Origin: Rhizobium rhododendri
GTDB lineage: Bacteria > Pseudomonadota > Alphaproteobacteria > Rhizobiales > Rhizobiaceae
Direction of reading: 5' to 3'
Assembly: GCF_007000325.2 (NCBI RefSeq)
Contig: NZ_CP117267.1
Coordinates: forward strand, 2,542,001-2,606,000
DNA length: 64,000 nucleotides
In this document: in pieces, positions 53,643-62,502 of the stretch
How the letters are laid out: each line of letters begins with the position of its first letter
How positions within the stretch are numbered: the stretch's first letter is position 1
Notes under the pieces: model-generated
What the model saw: the letters and a program-made list of their open reading frames with translations, nothing else
Told to the model about the DNA's origin: nothing
Databases searched by the model: none
Made by a program: the position numbers and the translations under genes

Positions 53643-54602
53643 TTAAGCGGCCTTCAGTTCCTTGGAGACCATTTCACGCAGTGTCACCAGATCCTTGCCG
53701 AACTGGCGAATGCCTTCGGCAAGCTTTTCAGTGGCCATGGCGTCTTCGTTCATCATCCAGCGGAAAGTCTTTTCATCGACGTTTAGCTTCGGCGTTGCCT
53801 TCTTGACATCCGGCGAAAGCTTGCGCTCGAGCTTGCCTTCGTCCTTTGCGAGTTCGTCGAGCAGGTTCGGGCTGATCGTCAGGCGGTCGCAGCCGGCAAG
53901 TGCCGCCACTTCCTCGGCGCTGCGGAACGAAGCGCCCATGACGATCGTGTTGATGTCGTTGGCTTTGTAGTAGTTGTAGATTTCACGAACCGAGATGACG
54001 CCTGGATCTTCTTCCGAGGTGTAGTCCTTGCCGGTCGACTTCTTGTACCAGTCGAGAATACGGCCGACGAACGGCGAGATCAGGAACACCTTTGCATCGG
54101 CGCAGGCAGCAGCCTGGGCCATGCTGAACAGCAGCGTCAGATTGCAGTCGATGCCTTCCTTCTGAAGGACTTCGGCAGCCCGGATGCCTTCCCATGTGGA
54201 CGCCAGCTTGATCAGGATACGATCCTTCTCGATGCCGCGCTCCTTATAGCCGGCAACGATGGCATGCGCCTTCTCGATCGAGGCCTTGGTGTCGAACGAA
54301 AGGTCGGCGTTGACTTCGGTAGAAACGCGGCCGGGTACCAGCTTCGACAGCGCGGCGCCGACGGAAACCGCCAGGCGGTCGGCAACAGCTTCTGCAACGG
54401 CCTCGGACGAACCCGACTGCTTCTTGCCCCAGGCAACGGCTTCCTTGATATCGTCGGCAAACATCGGCGTGCCGAGCGCCTTCAGGACGATCGATGGGTT
54501 TGTCGTGCAATCCACTGGCTTCAGGCGCGCGACGGCCTCGATGTCGCCGGTATCGGCGACGACGGTCGTCATTTCGCGAAGTTGGTCAAGCTTGGAAGTC
54601 AT
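53643..54602 (-). CDS. tal: Transaldolase
   Basis: Pentose-phosphate-pathway enzyme, TalB subfamily, 319 residues. N-terminal signature [11 protein letters not shown], Schiff-base lysine in [11 protein letters not shown], and [12 protein letters not shown] are all intact. AAGGA precedes the start. Divergent from the SorC regulator across 463 bases. Confidence 0.97.
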   Translation of the reverse strand: MTSKLDQLREMTTVVADTGDIEAVARLKPVDCTTNPSIVLKALGTPMFADDIKEAVAWGKKQSGSSEAVAEAVADRLAVSVGAALSKLVPGRVSTEVNADLSFDTKASIEKAHAIVAGYKERGIEKDRILIKLASTWEGIRAAEVLQKEGIDCNLTLLFSMAQAAACADAKVFLISPFVGRILDWYKKSTGKDYTSEEDPGVISVREIYNYYKANDINTIVMGASFRSAEEVAALAGCDRLTISPNLLDELAKDEGKLERKLSPDVKKATPKLNVDEKTFRWMMNEDAMATEKLAEGIRQFGKDLVTLREMVSKELKAA

Positions 54603-55065
54603 GATGAATATCCTTGTTGATTTCGAACTGAGGACCGACGCCGTCTTGCGTGGCGAACGGTAAGGTTGGCAGGCCCTCCCCGACGCAAGTAAACGAGAGG
54701 GCAGTGACGATGTTCCCGCGGACGCAAGGGTTTCGCAGATGTATGGCGCGGGCTTTAGGATATGCCGGGGGAGCCATGCGGTGCAAGCGCGGAACTATGT
54801 TCCCGGCATCGCCGCTCCAGCACGCAATCATAACATCTGCCCGCAGATTGCCCTCCTCGCTGGACAAGAGACTCGGTTTTCCAAGGTGGATATCACCGCT
54901 CCACCAATGAAAAGTCAAGGACATTTGTGCATTTCAATTGACATAAGTCTCATGTCGCCCAATATCAACCCTGAAAAGCCGGGGTAGCGGCAAACAACAT
55001 GCACGCGACGTCCGCCAATGTCATCGTGGCGGCAAATTCTCGGCGGCCTTGTTGCCGGAGGACAT
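54603..55065. other. 463-base divergent promoter region of tal and sorC-type gene
   Basis: A clear promoter for the rightward gene lies at 54938-54966. The left part holds nothing that I recognise; short frames there show no family similarity. Confidence 0.6.
54938..54966 (+). promoter_or_regulatory. Sigma-70 promoter of the SorC-family gene
   Basis: TTGACA, 17 bases, AATATC. Transcription would begin near 54973, giving a leader of about 93 bases. Confidence 0.6.
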
Positions 55066-56055
55066 ATGGCCAAGCTCAGACGTGGAACCCACATCGCCTA
55101 TTCAGAAACGGCATCGCTGCGCCTGAGGGCTGCCTGGCTCTACTACAACCAGAGCCTGACGCAGAAGGACGTAGCCGAGCAGCTCGGCATCAGCCGCACC
55201 ACCGTCATCCGCCTGCTCGACGAGGCGCGACGGCGCAGCGAGGTGCAGATCTGGATCAACGACGGCATCGACGATTGCGTCGAGCTGTCCATCAAGCTGG
55301 AACGTGCTTTCGGGCTGGACGAAGCGATTGTCGTGCCGACGCCCGCAGGCGGCGGCGTCGATGCCCAGGCAAAGTGCGTCGGCCTGGCGCTCGGACAGTT
55401 CCTGACCGAAGCCATCCCCGACGATTATACCATCGGTGTCGGCTGGGGCCGGACGATGACGGCATCGCTCGGCAGTTTCCGCCCACCACGCCGCGACAAT
55501 TGCAAGGTGGTCTCGCTGCTCGGCGGCATCGTTGCCGTCCAGCAGACCAATCCGATCGACTATACGTGGCGACTGGCAAGCCAGCTCGGCGCCGAATGCT
55601 ACATGTTTCTAGCACCGCTGCTGGTCGACTCGATCGAGACGAAGAGAAACTTGATCGAGAAATGCGGCCTCGAAGCTATCTACCGGCTGGCGGAAAACCT
55701 AGATCTGGCCATCGTCAGCTGCGGCGATATCGGCCCGCACTCCACATCGCTCTCGGAAGGCTTCATATCCAAGGCCGAACTCGATGAGCTCATCGCTGCC
55801 GGCTGCGTCTGCGACACCATGTTCAATTTCCTCGATGCCGACGGAAACTCCGTCGACCACACCATTAACAGCCGGGTGATGTCCGTCGATCTCGATACCC
55901 TGAAGAAAGCAAAGCACATCGTTCTCGCCTGCGGCGGCGCGCACCGGGCGACGGCCATCCATGCCACGATCAGGCGTATCGGCTGCAACACGCTCATCAC
56001 CGACGAAAGTGCAGCGCGAGAGCTGCTCGGCCGCATGGAGCCGGTTGCCGCCTGA
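55066..56055 (+). CDS. SorC/DeoR-type sugar-binding transcriptional regulator
   Basis: Regulator of 329 residues: N-terminal helix-turn-helix (AAWLYYNQSLTQKDVAEQLG and ISRTTVIRLLDEARRR) and a large sugar-phosphate-binding domain (about 60-325; VGWGRTMTASL, SCGDIGPHSTSL, CGGAHRATAIHA). CCGGAGGACAT precedes the ATG at 55066. No sugar operon adjoins it on the right, so it may control distant polyol genes. Confidence 0.92.
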   Translation: MAKLRRGTHIAYSETASLRLRAAWLYYNQSLTQKDVAEQLGISRTTVIRLLDEARRRSEVQIWINDGIDDCVELSIKLERAFGLDEAIVVPTPAGGGVDAQAKCVGLALGQFLTEAIPDDYTIGVGWGRTMTASLGSFRPPRRDNCKVVSLLGGIVAVQQTNPIDYTWRLASQLGAECYMFLAPLLVDSIETKRNLIEKCGLEAIYRLAENLDLAIVSCGDIGPHSTSLSEGFISKAELDELIAAGCVCDTMFNFLDADGNSVDHTINSRVMSVDLDTLKKAKHIVLACGGAHRATAIHATIRRIGCNTLITDESAARELLGRMEPVAA

Positions 56056-56057
56056 CC

Positions 56058-56930
56058 TCAGGCCTTGCCGGCTTCCCAGCCGAGCATCGCACGTTTGCGC
56101 GTCAGCCCCCAATGGTAACCGGTCAGCGCCCCGCCCTTGCCCAGCGCGCGATGGCAGGGAACGACGAACGAAATCGGATTTCGGCCGATTGCCCCACCGA
56201 CTGCCCGCATCGCTGTCGGCTGGCCGATATCCCGGGCGATGTCCGAGTAGGTCATTGCCTTGCCGAAGGGAATTTTCAAAAGACTTTCCCAGACGCGCAC
56301 CTGAAAATCGGACCCGATCAATACGACACGCAGCGGCTGGTCCGCAGACCATTGGCTCGGCTCGAAAATACGCTTGGCAAAGGGCGCCGTTGCCTGGCTG
56401 TCCTCGACATACCGGGCGTTCGGCCAGCGGCAGGTCATGTCCTCGAGACAGGCGGCCTCGCTGCCGGTATCGCTGAACGCCAGGCCGGCCAGACCTCGAT
56501 CGGTGACCATGACCAGCGCCATGCCGAACGGGCTGGCATGGAAGCCGTAGCGGATGGTTAGCCCCCCGCCCTTCGCCTTCCATTCCCCCGGCGACATCGC
56601 CTCGTGGGTGACAAACAGGTCGTGCAGCCGGCTCGGGCCGGAAAGGCCGACCTCGATCGACGCCTCGAGCAAAGGCAGCGCTTCCTGCCGCAGCAGCCGC
56701 TTGGCGTGATCCAGCGTTACCGCCTGCAGGAAGGCCTTGGGCGACAACCCGGCCCACCGGGTGAATGTCTTCTGCAACTGTGTCGGCGATTGCCCCAGCC
56801 GCGCGGAGAGATCTTCCAGGGACGGCTGGTCGCGATAATCCTCGGTGATCAGCTCGATGACGCTGCGCACGACCTCGTAGTCGGATCCTTCCGGGGTAAA
56901 GTCTTTCGTAAGCAGCGGCGCCATGTTCAT
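56058..56930 (-). CDS. AraC-type HTH fused to methylated-DNA cysteine methyltransferase
   Basis: Ada-like DNA repair protein of 290 residues without Ada's N-terminal phosphotriester-sensing cysteine domain. The N-terminal AraC helix-turn-helix (about 15-105: SLEDLSARLGQSPTQLQKTF) is followed by the methyltransferase domain with the acceptor cysteine in FVVPCHRALGKGG. Removes O6-methylguanine; regulatory use is uncertain. AAGGAG ACCG precedes two adjacent ATGs (56933 and 56930); the second gives the better spacing. Its stop is two bases from the converging SorC gene. Confidence 0.9.
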   Translation of the reverse strand: MNMAPLLTKDFTPEGSDYEVVRSVIELITEDYRDQPSLEDLSARLGQSPTQLQKTFTRWAGLSPKAFLQAVTLDHAKRLLRQEALPLLEASIEVGLSGPSRLHDLFVTHEAMSPGEWKAKGGGLTIRYGFHASPFGMALVMVTDRGLAGLAFSDTGSEAACLEDMTCRWPNARYVEDSQATAPFAKRIFEPSQWSADQPLRVVLIGSDFQVRVWESLLKIPFGKAMTYSDIARDIGQPTAMRAVGGAIGRNPISFVVPCHRALGKGGALTGYHWGLTRKRAMLGWEAGKA

Positions 56931-56997
56931 CATCGGTCTCCTTGCGGCCATGATGAGGGTTCGCCACCCGTCTCGCCACCCGTTTCTTGCACCGACG

Positions 56998-57495
56998 CTA
57001 AATTCGACGTTTCACGGTCGCAAGTGCTGCCCGGAAGGCCTTGGCAAAGCTTTCGCGATCCTCTGGGTTAAGAAACGACCCGACATCCGCCCGCCGCCCC
57101 TCGCCCGACACATGCATGGAGCGGATACCGACGCCGGGCTCCCGCCGAACCAGGAAGCGTAGCCAGAACGGGTTGAAACGATGCTCGACGGAGCGACCGG
57201 AGGCCAGCACCTTGCGGATGGAGACATCGGTGCGGGACACCTTGACCTCTTCGCGGACACCGCCCGACCGATAGTTCAGCCAGAAGGCGCCATAGAGAAG
57301 CAGGAAATCCGCACCGAGGAAAAAACCGATCGGCCACGCGCCGCTGGCAACGAACAGGCCGCCATAAAAGAGGCTGAGAAAGCCGGCCATGGCGAGCATG
57401 ACCTTGAAGCCCTTTCGGCCGAGCGAGCGATGCGGAAAAAGCTCCGCAGAAAAAACCAGCTTTTCTTCCGGCGCCCCGCCGTTGCCATCCGTCAT
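56998..57495 (-). CDS. DUF2244 membrane protein
   Basis: A 165-residue inner-membrane protein with two helices (about 31-50 and 54-74) and a C-terminal cytoplasmic domain (SVEHRFNPFWLRFLVRREP). Function unknown. Its ATG has no ribosome site; TATAAT lies eight bases before it on the minus strand, so the message could be leaderless. It stands 22 bases from the start of nth on the opposite strand. Confidence 0.88.
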   Translation of the reverse strand: MTDGNGGAPEEKLVFSAELFPHRSLGRKGFKVMLAMAGFLSLFYGGLFVASGAWPIGFFLGADFLLLYGAFWLNYRSGGVREEVKVSRTDVSIRKVLASGRSVEHRFNPFWLRFLVRREPGVGIRSMHVSGEGRRADVGSFLNPEDRESFAKAFRAALATVKRRI

Positions 57496-57517
57496 AATCC
57501 GCGATTATAGGTCTTTG

Positions 57518-58285
57518 ATGGCAAATCCCAAGATCAAATCCGGCCTTCCGGCCCCGAAAAAGGCCCTTGCGACAGCACGCCGCAAGCCCTCGTTCCGCAG
57601 CGTCTATCCGAAGACGGAAATCGACGAGATCTTCCGTCGCTTCTCGATCCAGCGGCCTGAGCCAAAGGGCGAACTGGAGCACGTCAATCCCTTCACCCTG
57701 CTCGTTGCCGTGGCACTGTCAGCGCAGGCGACTGATGTCGGTGTCAACAAGGCGACACACGCCCTGTTCGCCATCGCCGATACCCCCCAGAAGATGCTCG
57801 ACCTCGGCGAGGATCGAATCCGCGACTATATCCGCACGATCGGCCTCTATCGCAACAAGGCGAAAAACGTCGTCGCCCTGTCTGCAAAGCTGATCAGCGA
57901 TTTCGGCGGCGAGGTGCCCCAGACCCGCGAAGAGCTGGTGACACTGCCGGGCGTCGGCCGCAAGACCGCAAATGTCGTGCTATCCATGGCCTTCGGCCAT
58001 TCCACCATGGCCGTCGACACGCACATCTTTCGTATCGGCAACCGCATCCGGCTCGCACCCGGCAAGACGCCGGACGAAGTCGAGCAGCGGCTGATGAAGG
58101 TTATTCCAGACCACTATCTCTACCACGCCCACCACTGGCTTATCCTGCACGGTCGCTACGTCTGCAAGGCCAGGCGGCCGGAATGCGAACATTGCATCAT
58201 TGCTGACCTCTGTCGCTCGCCGGAAAAAAGCTGCGACATCCCGGCGCCGCTTGTACCCCTACCGCCGCAATTCGTCGGAGAATGA
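57518..58285 (+). CDS. nth: Endonuclease III
   Basis: Base-excision DNA glycosylase/AP lyase for oxidised pyrimidines, 255 residues. Helix-hairpin-helix LPGVGRKTANVVLSMAFG with catalytic Lys in SAQATDVGVNKATHALF and Asp in VDTHIFRIGNR; iron-sulfur cluster C-x6-C-x2-C-x5-C (CKARRPECEHCIIADLC). A 30-residue basic N-terminal extension precedes the core, usual in rhizobia. Its end overlaps the converging EI24 gene by 27 bases. Confidence 0.96.
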   Translation: MANPKIKSGLPAPKKALATARRKPSFRSVYPKTEIDEIFRRFSIQRPEPKGELEHVNPFTLLVAVALSAQATDVGVNKATHALFAIADTPQKMLDLGEDRIRDYIRTIGLYRNKAKNVVALSAKLISDFGGEVPQTREELVTLPGVGRKTANVVLSMAFGHSTMAVDTHIFRIGNRIRLAPGKTPDEVEQRLMKVIPDHYLYHAHHWLILHGRYVCKARRPECEHCIIADLCRSPEKSCDIPAPLVPLPPQFVGE

Positions 58286-58981
58286 GGGGTCGCGGAGGGT
58301 CAGCCGCTTGTGCAGATGAACCATCATGGCGCCAGCAAACAGCGGCGTCAGCAGGTTGACGAACGGAATGGTCAGAAACGCTGCAATCACCAGCCCGGCC
58401 AGGAAAACCGTGGACGCATTCTTCTTTCGAAAATTCCGGGCCTGCTGCGGCGAGCGAAAGCGGCTGGCGGCGAATTCGAAAAATTCGCGGCCGAGTAAGT
58501 AGCCGTTAACCAGGAAGAAGGCGACGAGATTGACCCCCGGCACGATCAGCAGAATAAGCGCTATGCCGTTGCCGACGATGAGCACGCCGAGGAACTTGAT
58601 CGAACTGACCATGGCAGGGCCGAAGGGCATCGCTTTGCCGGGGGCATCGAGCGGATAGTCCTGGCGCTCGACGACCTCGGCGACGTCATCCAGGAACAGC
58701 CCGGCGACCAGCCCCGCCACCGGCGCCAGCAGGAAGGCCGCGCCAAGGCCCACGACTGCCGCCAGCGCCACGGCCAGCCAGTCGACCCAGGCAGGCAGTC
58801 CTGAGAAAAAGTAGTGCAGTAAAGACACCCCGTAGGTGGCGACAAGCGCCTGCAAAGCTAGCCAGAAGCAGATCAGGACGGCGATGGAGAGGCCGAGTAC
58901 TTTCCAGACCACCCGGCGCATGTCCGGTGCCAGCAGATTGGCAACCGCCAGGCGTGCAGATTCTATGATCATGGATGACAT
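58259..58981 (-). CDS. EI24/CysZ-like membrane protein
   Basis: A 240-residue protein with four to five membrane segments, of the EI24 family that includes the sulfate permease CysZ. LDAPGKAMPFGPAMVSSIKF and NGYLLGREFFEFAASRF match family blocks. Sulfate transport is a family-based guess. Its C-terminal 27 bases overlap nth. Confidence 0.85.
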   Translation of the reverse strand: MSSMIIESARLAVANLLAPDMRRVVWKVLGLSIAVLICFWLALQALVATYGVSLLHYFFSGLPAWVDWLAVALAAVVGLGAAFLLAPVAGLVAGLFLDDVAEVVERQDYPLDAPGKAMPFGPAMVSSIKFLGVLIVGNGIALILLIVPGVNLVAFFLVNGYLLGREFFEFAASRFRSPQQARNFRKKNASTVFLAGLVIAAFLTIPFVNLLTPLFAGAMMVHLHKRLTLRDPSFSDELRR

Positions 58982-59063
58982 TCTCGCGTAAAAGGCTTTT
59001 GATCTATGTAAGGGAGGCTAGGCACTCCGACAAGAACTCGGTGTGTACAAGCAACGCCAACAT

Positions 59064-59104
59064 TGTAATAAAGGCTGCACTAATATAAAATGAATGATAT
59101 TACA
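59064..59104. promoter_or_regulatory. TGTAATA-N27-TATTACA repeat before rpiR-type gene
   Basis: Two 7-bp half-sites in inverted orientation, AT-rich surroundings, 100 bases upstream of the regulator start. Candidate autoregulatory site. Confidence 0.3.
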
Positions 59105-59203
59105 CGAGACAAACCTTACTTTTGACGAACCTGAAAATTAGGCATTGACGCGCGCAGATTGTTTTGTTTGGACAGTGATGGCGCAATAACATTGCGAGGC
59201 AGA

Positions 59204-60055
59204 ATGGACGACCTCAGCCAGAAGCTAAAACAATATATCAAATCCGGCACGCCCGCCGAGAGACGGATTGCGCGGTACTTTTCAGACCATATGAGCGAAC
59301 TGCCATACGAGACTGCATCGTCCGTTGCCGACAGGCTGGAATTGAGCCCGATGACCGTTGGCCGCTTTCTGCGGGCGCTGGGCTACCAGGGGCTGGATGG
59401 CTTCAAGGTTCACCTGCGCGAAACGGTTCCGCCGACCGCGCTGCAGAAGAACCCGACGACCGTGGAGCAGCTCCACCAGGACGCCGCCGCAGGCCTGCCG
59501 TTGGCAGCATTGATGGCAGAGCAACTGGACATGCTGCACCATGTCTACAATCTCTCGTCCCAGCCGCAATGGGCAGACGCGGTCTCTTCCATCCTCGGTG
59601 CAAGCGACGTCTTTGTCGCGTGCCATCTGACATGCCCGATCGGCCAGTATTTTTGCGATCGACTGAGCTTTGCCCGCGACAACGTACGGATGGCCGGCAA
59701 CGGCAATGCCACCTATATGGAGCTTCTGGCACCATCCACGACGAATTCGTTGCTCATCATTATCGACTCGCACCGCTTCGCGAAGTCTCGACTGCTAGCC
59801 CGCTCGGCACGTCGCTCGGGCCTGAAAGTTCTGCTGGTCACCAGCCAGTACACTGACTGGGCCCATGAATTTTCCAACACCACGCTGTCCGTCCCGCCGC
59901 CCCGTGTCGGGCCACGCGATAATCTGACCGCGATGTCCGCACTACTGGAGTTCCTCGCAACCGCTGTAATCCACGCCGCCGGCCAGGACGCCGAAGTCCG
60001 CGCACGGCGACTGGCAGAACTCGAGAACATGTTTGCCGAAGCACCGATGCGGTAA
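59204..60055 (+). CDS. RpiR/MurR-family transcriptional regulator
   Basis: Regulator of 283 residues: N-terminal HTH_6 (about 1-80, SSVADRLELSPMTVGRFLRALGY) and C-terminal SIS sugar-phosphate domain (about 120-260, FVACHLTCPIGQYFCDRL, VTSQYTDWAH). The start at 59204 has GAGG five bases upstream; a longer frame to 59159 is unsupported. It converges on the polyol operon and is a likely but unproven regulator of it. Confidence 0.9.
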   Translation: MDDLSQKLKQYIKSGTPAERRIARYFSDHMSELPYETASSVADRLELSPMTVGRFLRALGYQGLDGFKVHLRETVPPTALQKNPTTVEQLHQDAAAGLPLAALMAEQLDMLHHVYNLSSQPQWADAVSSILGASDVFVACHLTCPIGQYFCDRLSFARDNVRMAGNGNATYMELLAPSTTNSLLIIIDSHRFAKSRLLARSARRSGLKVLLVTSQYTDWAHEFSNTTLSVPPPRVGPRDNLTAMSALLEFLATAVIHAAGQDAEVRARRLAELENMFAEAPMR

Positions 60056-60131
60056 ATCCGAGAGGCGGGTGGAGCGGTTACAGCGAGGGCGCGTATCGCT
60101 TTGGCGCTAGAAGTGCATAAAAACAAAGAGA

Positions 60132-60172
60132 TAGAACATTTTTGCATCACCATGAGATGCTGAAATGTTCTA
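60132..60172. terminator. Strong hairpin at the end of the polyol operon
   Basis: TAGAACATTT and AAATGTTCTA (10 bp) enclose a second stem GCATC/GATGC with loop ACCATGA. On the minus strand a T-rich tract follows, so it ends the leftward operon; the right arm includes the kinase stop codon. It can also stop the RpiR transcript. Confidence 0.75.
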
Positions 60173-61753
60173 ATCCATCATTTCGAGTTCAGCCCTATGG
60201 CGGATCATCGCCAGGAACCGTCTGTACTCCCGGTCATAGCCGGCCTTTCTGCTGGCGTCGGGCACCCGCTCGTTGCCGCCCGGATACATCGCCGCCCCGG
60301 CCGTTGCCAGCGTCTCGTGCATCCCACAGGCGACCGAGGCCGCAATTGCAGTGCCAAGCAGCACGGCTTCGTTCATCTTCGGCATGATCACCGTGCAGCC
60401 GGTGACGTCGGCATAGAGTTCCATCAGCACCGCGTTCTTCACATGCCCGCCTGCGACATGCAGTGTGTCCGGAACGTGCCCGTGTTCCCGCATCTTGTCG
60501 AGGATATGGCGAATGCCAAGGGCAATGCCGAGGCTTGTCCGCCAGTAGAGCCGGCATAATCCGTCAAACGAAGTATCGAGCGTCAGGCCGCTGATGACGC
60601 CAACCGCATGCGGATCGGCAAGCGGCGAACGGTTGCCGTGGAAATCAGGTAGAACGTGAATACGGGCACCGAAATCGGCACCCTCAATATCACGCAACTC
60701 CAAGATCCTCGCGACGATCTGGGCATGCAGGGCAGCGGTCGGCGCGCCACCGGCAGCGTGCATCCGGACGATATGGTCCAGAAGCCCGCCGGTTGCCGAC
60801 TGGCCTGCTTCGACCAGCCACCAGTCAGGATAGACAACATCGAAATATGGGCCCCACATGCCTGTGCTGCCCGGCATTTCGCGGGAAAAGGCAACGACGC
60901 AGCTCGACGTTCCCGCGATCAGCGCGAGTTGTCGCTCTAGTTCCTCCGGCTTGCCGACATGCGCGGCAAGCGCGCCCAATGCGCCCGCATAGGCATCGAT
61001 GACCCCGGCGGATACACGGCAACTGCTGTCGAGCCCGAGGGCTTGCGCCGCCTCCACGCCCAACATGCCCATGCTCGAGCCGACCGGCGCCGTCTCCTCC
61101 GGCAGGTGTCCACGCTCGAGGAGGTCGGAGAGACCGATCTGGTCGAGAAAATCGTGCTGCCAGCCGGGGCTGCGATGCGCCAGGTAATTCCATTTCGCCG
61201 TCAACGTGCAACGCGAGCGAGCCAGCGATCCGGTCGCCTTATAGGTCATGAAATCCGCCAGATCGAAGAAGTAGCCGCTTCGTGCCCAGCTCTCCGGCAG
61301 GTTCTTCTTCAGCCACATCAGCTTCGGCATCTGCATTTCCGGCGACATTACATGGCCGGAATGGGCAATGACCCGGTGCTGCGTGGCGGTGCAGAGGTCC
61401 GCTTCCGCCAGCGCGCGGTGGTCGAGCCAGACGATGGTGTCGAAACGCGCCTCGCCCCCGGTCGATACCGTCAGCGGCTGGCCATCGCGGTCGCGCACCA
61501 CCAGCGAGCAAGTGGCATCGAAGCCGATGCCGGCAATCGCGTCTGCCGCCACGCCGGAAGCGGAGCGTGCAGCCCGGACGGCAGCACAGACTGCCGACCA
61601 GATATCCTCCGAGCTATGTTCCGCATGATTTTCCTGCGGCCGGTTCATGAGGATCGGATGCTCGCCCTTGCCCAGCATCCGCCCATGCGAATCGAACACG
61701 CCGGCGCGCGCGCTGCTCGTGCCGATATCGACCGCAATCACATGATCACGCAT
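60170..61753 (-). CDS. FGGY-family pentulose kinase (ribulokinase-like)
   Basis: Sugar kinase of 527 residues. N-terminal IAVDIGTSSARAGVFDSHG, substrate site VWLDHRALAEA, catalytic aspartate in SAGVIDAYAGALG and C-terminal VAGGHVKNAVLMELYADVTG. Probably phosphorylates D-ribulose or another ketose made by the polyol dehydrogenase. Last gene of the leftward operon; its ATG overlaps the HAD stop (TAATG). Confidence 0.92.
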   Translation of the reverse strand: MRDHVIAVDIGTSSARAGVFDSHGRMLGKGEHPILMNRPQENHAEHSSEDIWSAVCAAVRAARSASGVAADAIAGIGFDATCSLVVRDRDGQPLTVSTGGEARFDTIVWLDHRALAEADLCTATQHRVIAHSGHVMSPEMQMPKLMWLKKNLPESWARSGYFFDLADFMTYKATGSLARSRCTLTAKWNYLAHRSPGWQHDFLDQIGLSDLLERGHLPEETAPVGSSMGMLGVEAAQALGLDSSCRVSAGVIDAYAGALGALAAHVGKPEELERQLALIAGTSSCVVAFSREMPGSTGMWGPYFDVVYPDWWLVEAGQSATGGLLDHIVRMHAAGGAPTAALHAQIVARILELRDIEGADFGARIHVLPDFHGNRSPLADPHAVGVISGLTLDTSFDGLCRLYWRTSLGIALGIRHILDKMREHGHVPDTLHVAGGHVKNAVLMELYADVTGCTVIMPKMNEAVLLGTAIAASVACGMHETLATAGAAMYPGGNERVPDASRKAGYDREYRRFLAMIRHRAELEMMD

Positions 61754-62445
61754 TAAGTCCCGGTCCTGTCCGTCCTGTGTTTTTGGACAAGGTGTATCAA
61801 ATCCGGCATGGCGTCAAACACCACTTCGGGTGCCAACCGCTCCAGTTCCGCCCGGTAATGGGCCGAGGTGGCATGCGCTCCGCCGGTGAAGGCAAAGACC
61901 GTCATTCCGGCGGCCCGTGCAGCGACGATGCCCGCAGGACTATCCTCGACGACGATGCAGTTTTCCGGTGGGACGCCCATCTGCTTCGCCGCATAGAGAA
62001 ACAGGTCCGGCGCCGGCTTTCCGCGCTTGACCATGCTGGCGCTGAAAATATGCGGCTCGAGCCGATCGAGGAGGCCTGTCAGGCCGAGCGACAGCTTGAT
62101 CCGCTCCAGCTGGCTGGACGATGCCACGCAGCGCCTGATGTCGAGCCTGTCGAGAGTTTCGCCAATACCGGTAATCGGCTGCAACTCGCTGCGAAACCGG
62201 GCGTAAAGGTCCTCACGGATACGATCGAGAAAAGCCTGGTCGGCCTGAACGTTAAATTCCGTATCCAACGTGTCGATCAGGGTTGCAAGGCTTTTGCCGA
62301 GAAAGCGCTGGTAGGCACCTTCAGCATCGATTTCGATCCCGCTGTCCCGCATCGCCTGGACGACGACGGCGATGGAGAGCGGTTCGCTGTCGACGAGAAC
62401 GCCATCGCAGTCGAAGATGACAAGCCCGTTTTCCGCGTCAATCAT
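61753..62445 (-). CDS. HAD-superfamily phosphatase (beta-phosphoglucomutase-like)
   Basis: Haloacid-dehalogenase-like hydrolase of 230 residues: motif 1 IFDCDGVLVDSEPLS, motif 2 VASSSQLERI, motif 3 lysine in KRGKPAPDLF and motif 4 VVEDSPAGIVAA. Cap domain of the subclass I type. In polyol operons such enzymes dephosphorylate stray sugar phosphates. The start at 62445 has GGTGGA upstream; a longer start at 62466 is possible. Confidence 0.9.
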   Translation of the reverse strand: MIDAENGLVIFDCDGVLVDSEPLSIAVVVQAMRDSGIEIDAEGAYQRFLGKSLATLIDTLDTEFNVQADQAFLDRIREDLYARFRSELQPITGIGETLDRLDIRRCVASSSQLERIKLSLGLTGLLDRLEPHIFSASMVKRGKPAPDLFLYAAKQMGVPPENCIVVEDSPAGIVAARAAGMTVFAFTGGAHATSAHYRAELERLAPEVVFDAMPDLIHLVQKHRTDRTGT

Positions 62446-62502
62446 TGCCGGTCCACCTTCATCCAAAGGGATGCCGGCGCCTCTCGGGACGCCGGCCGAT
62501 GT

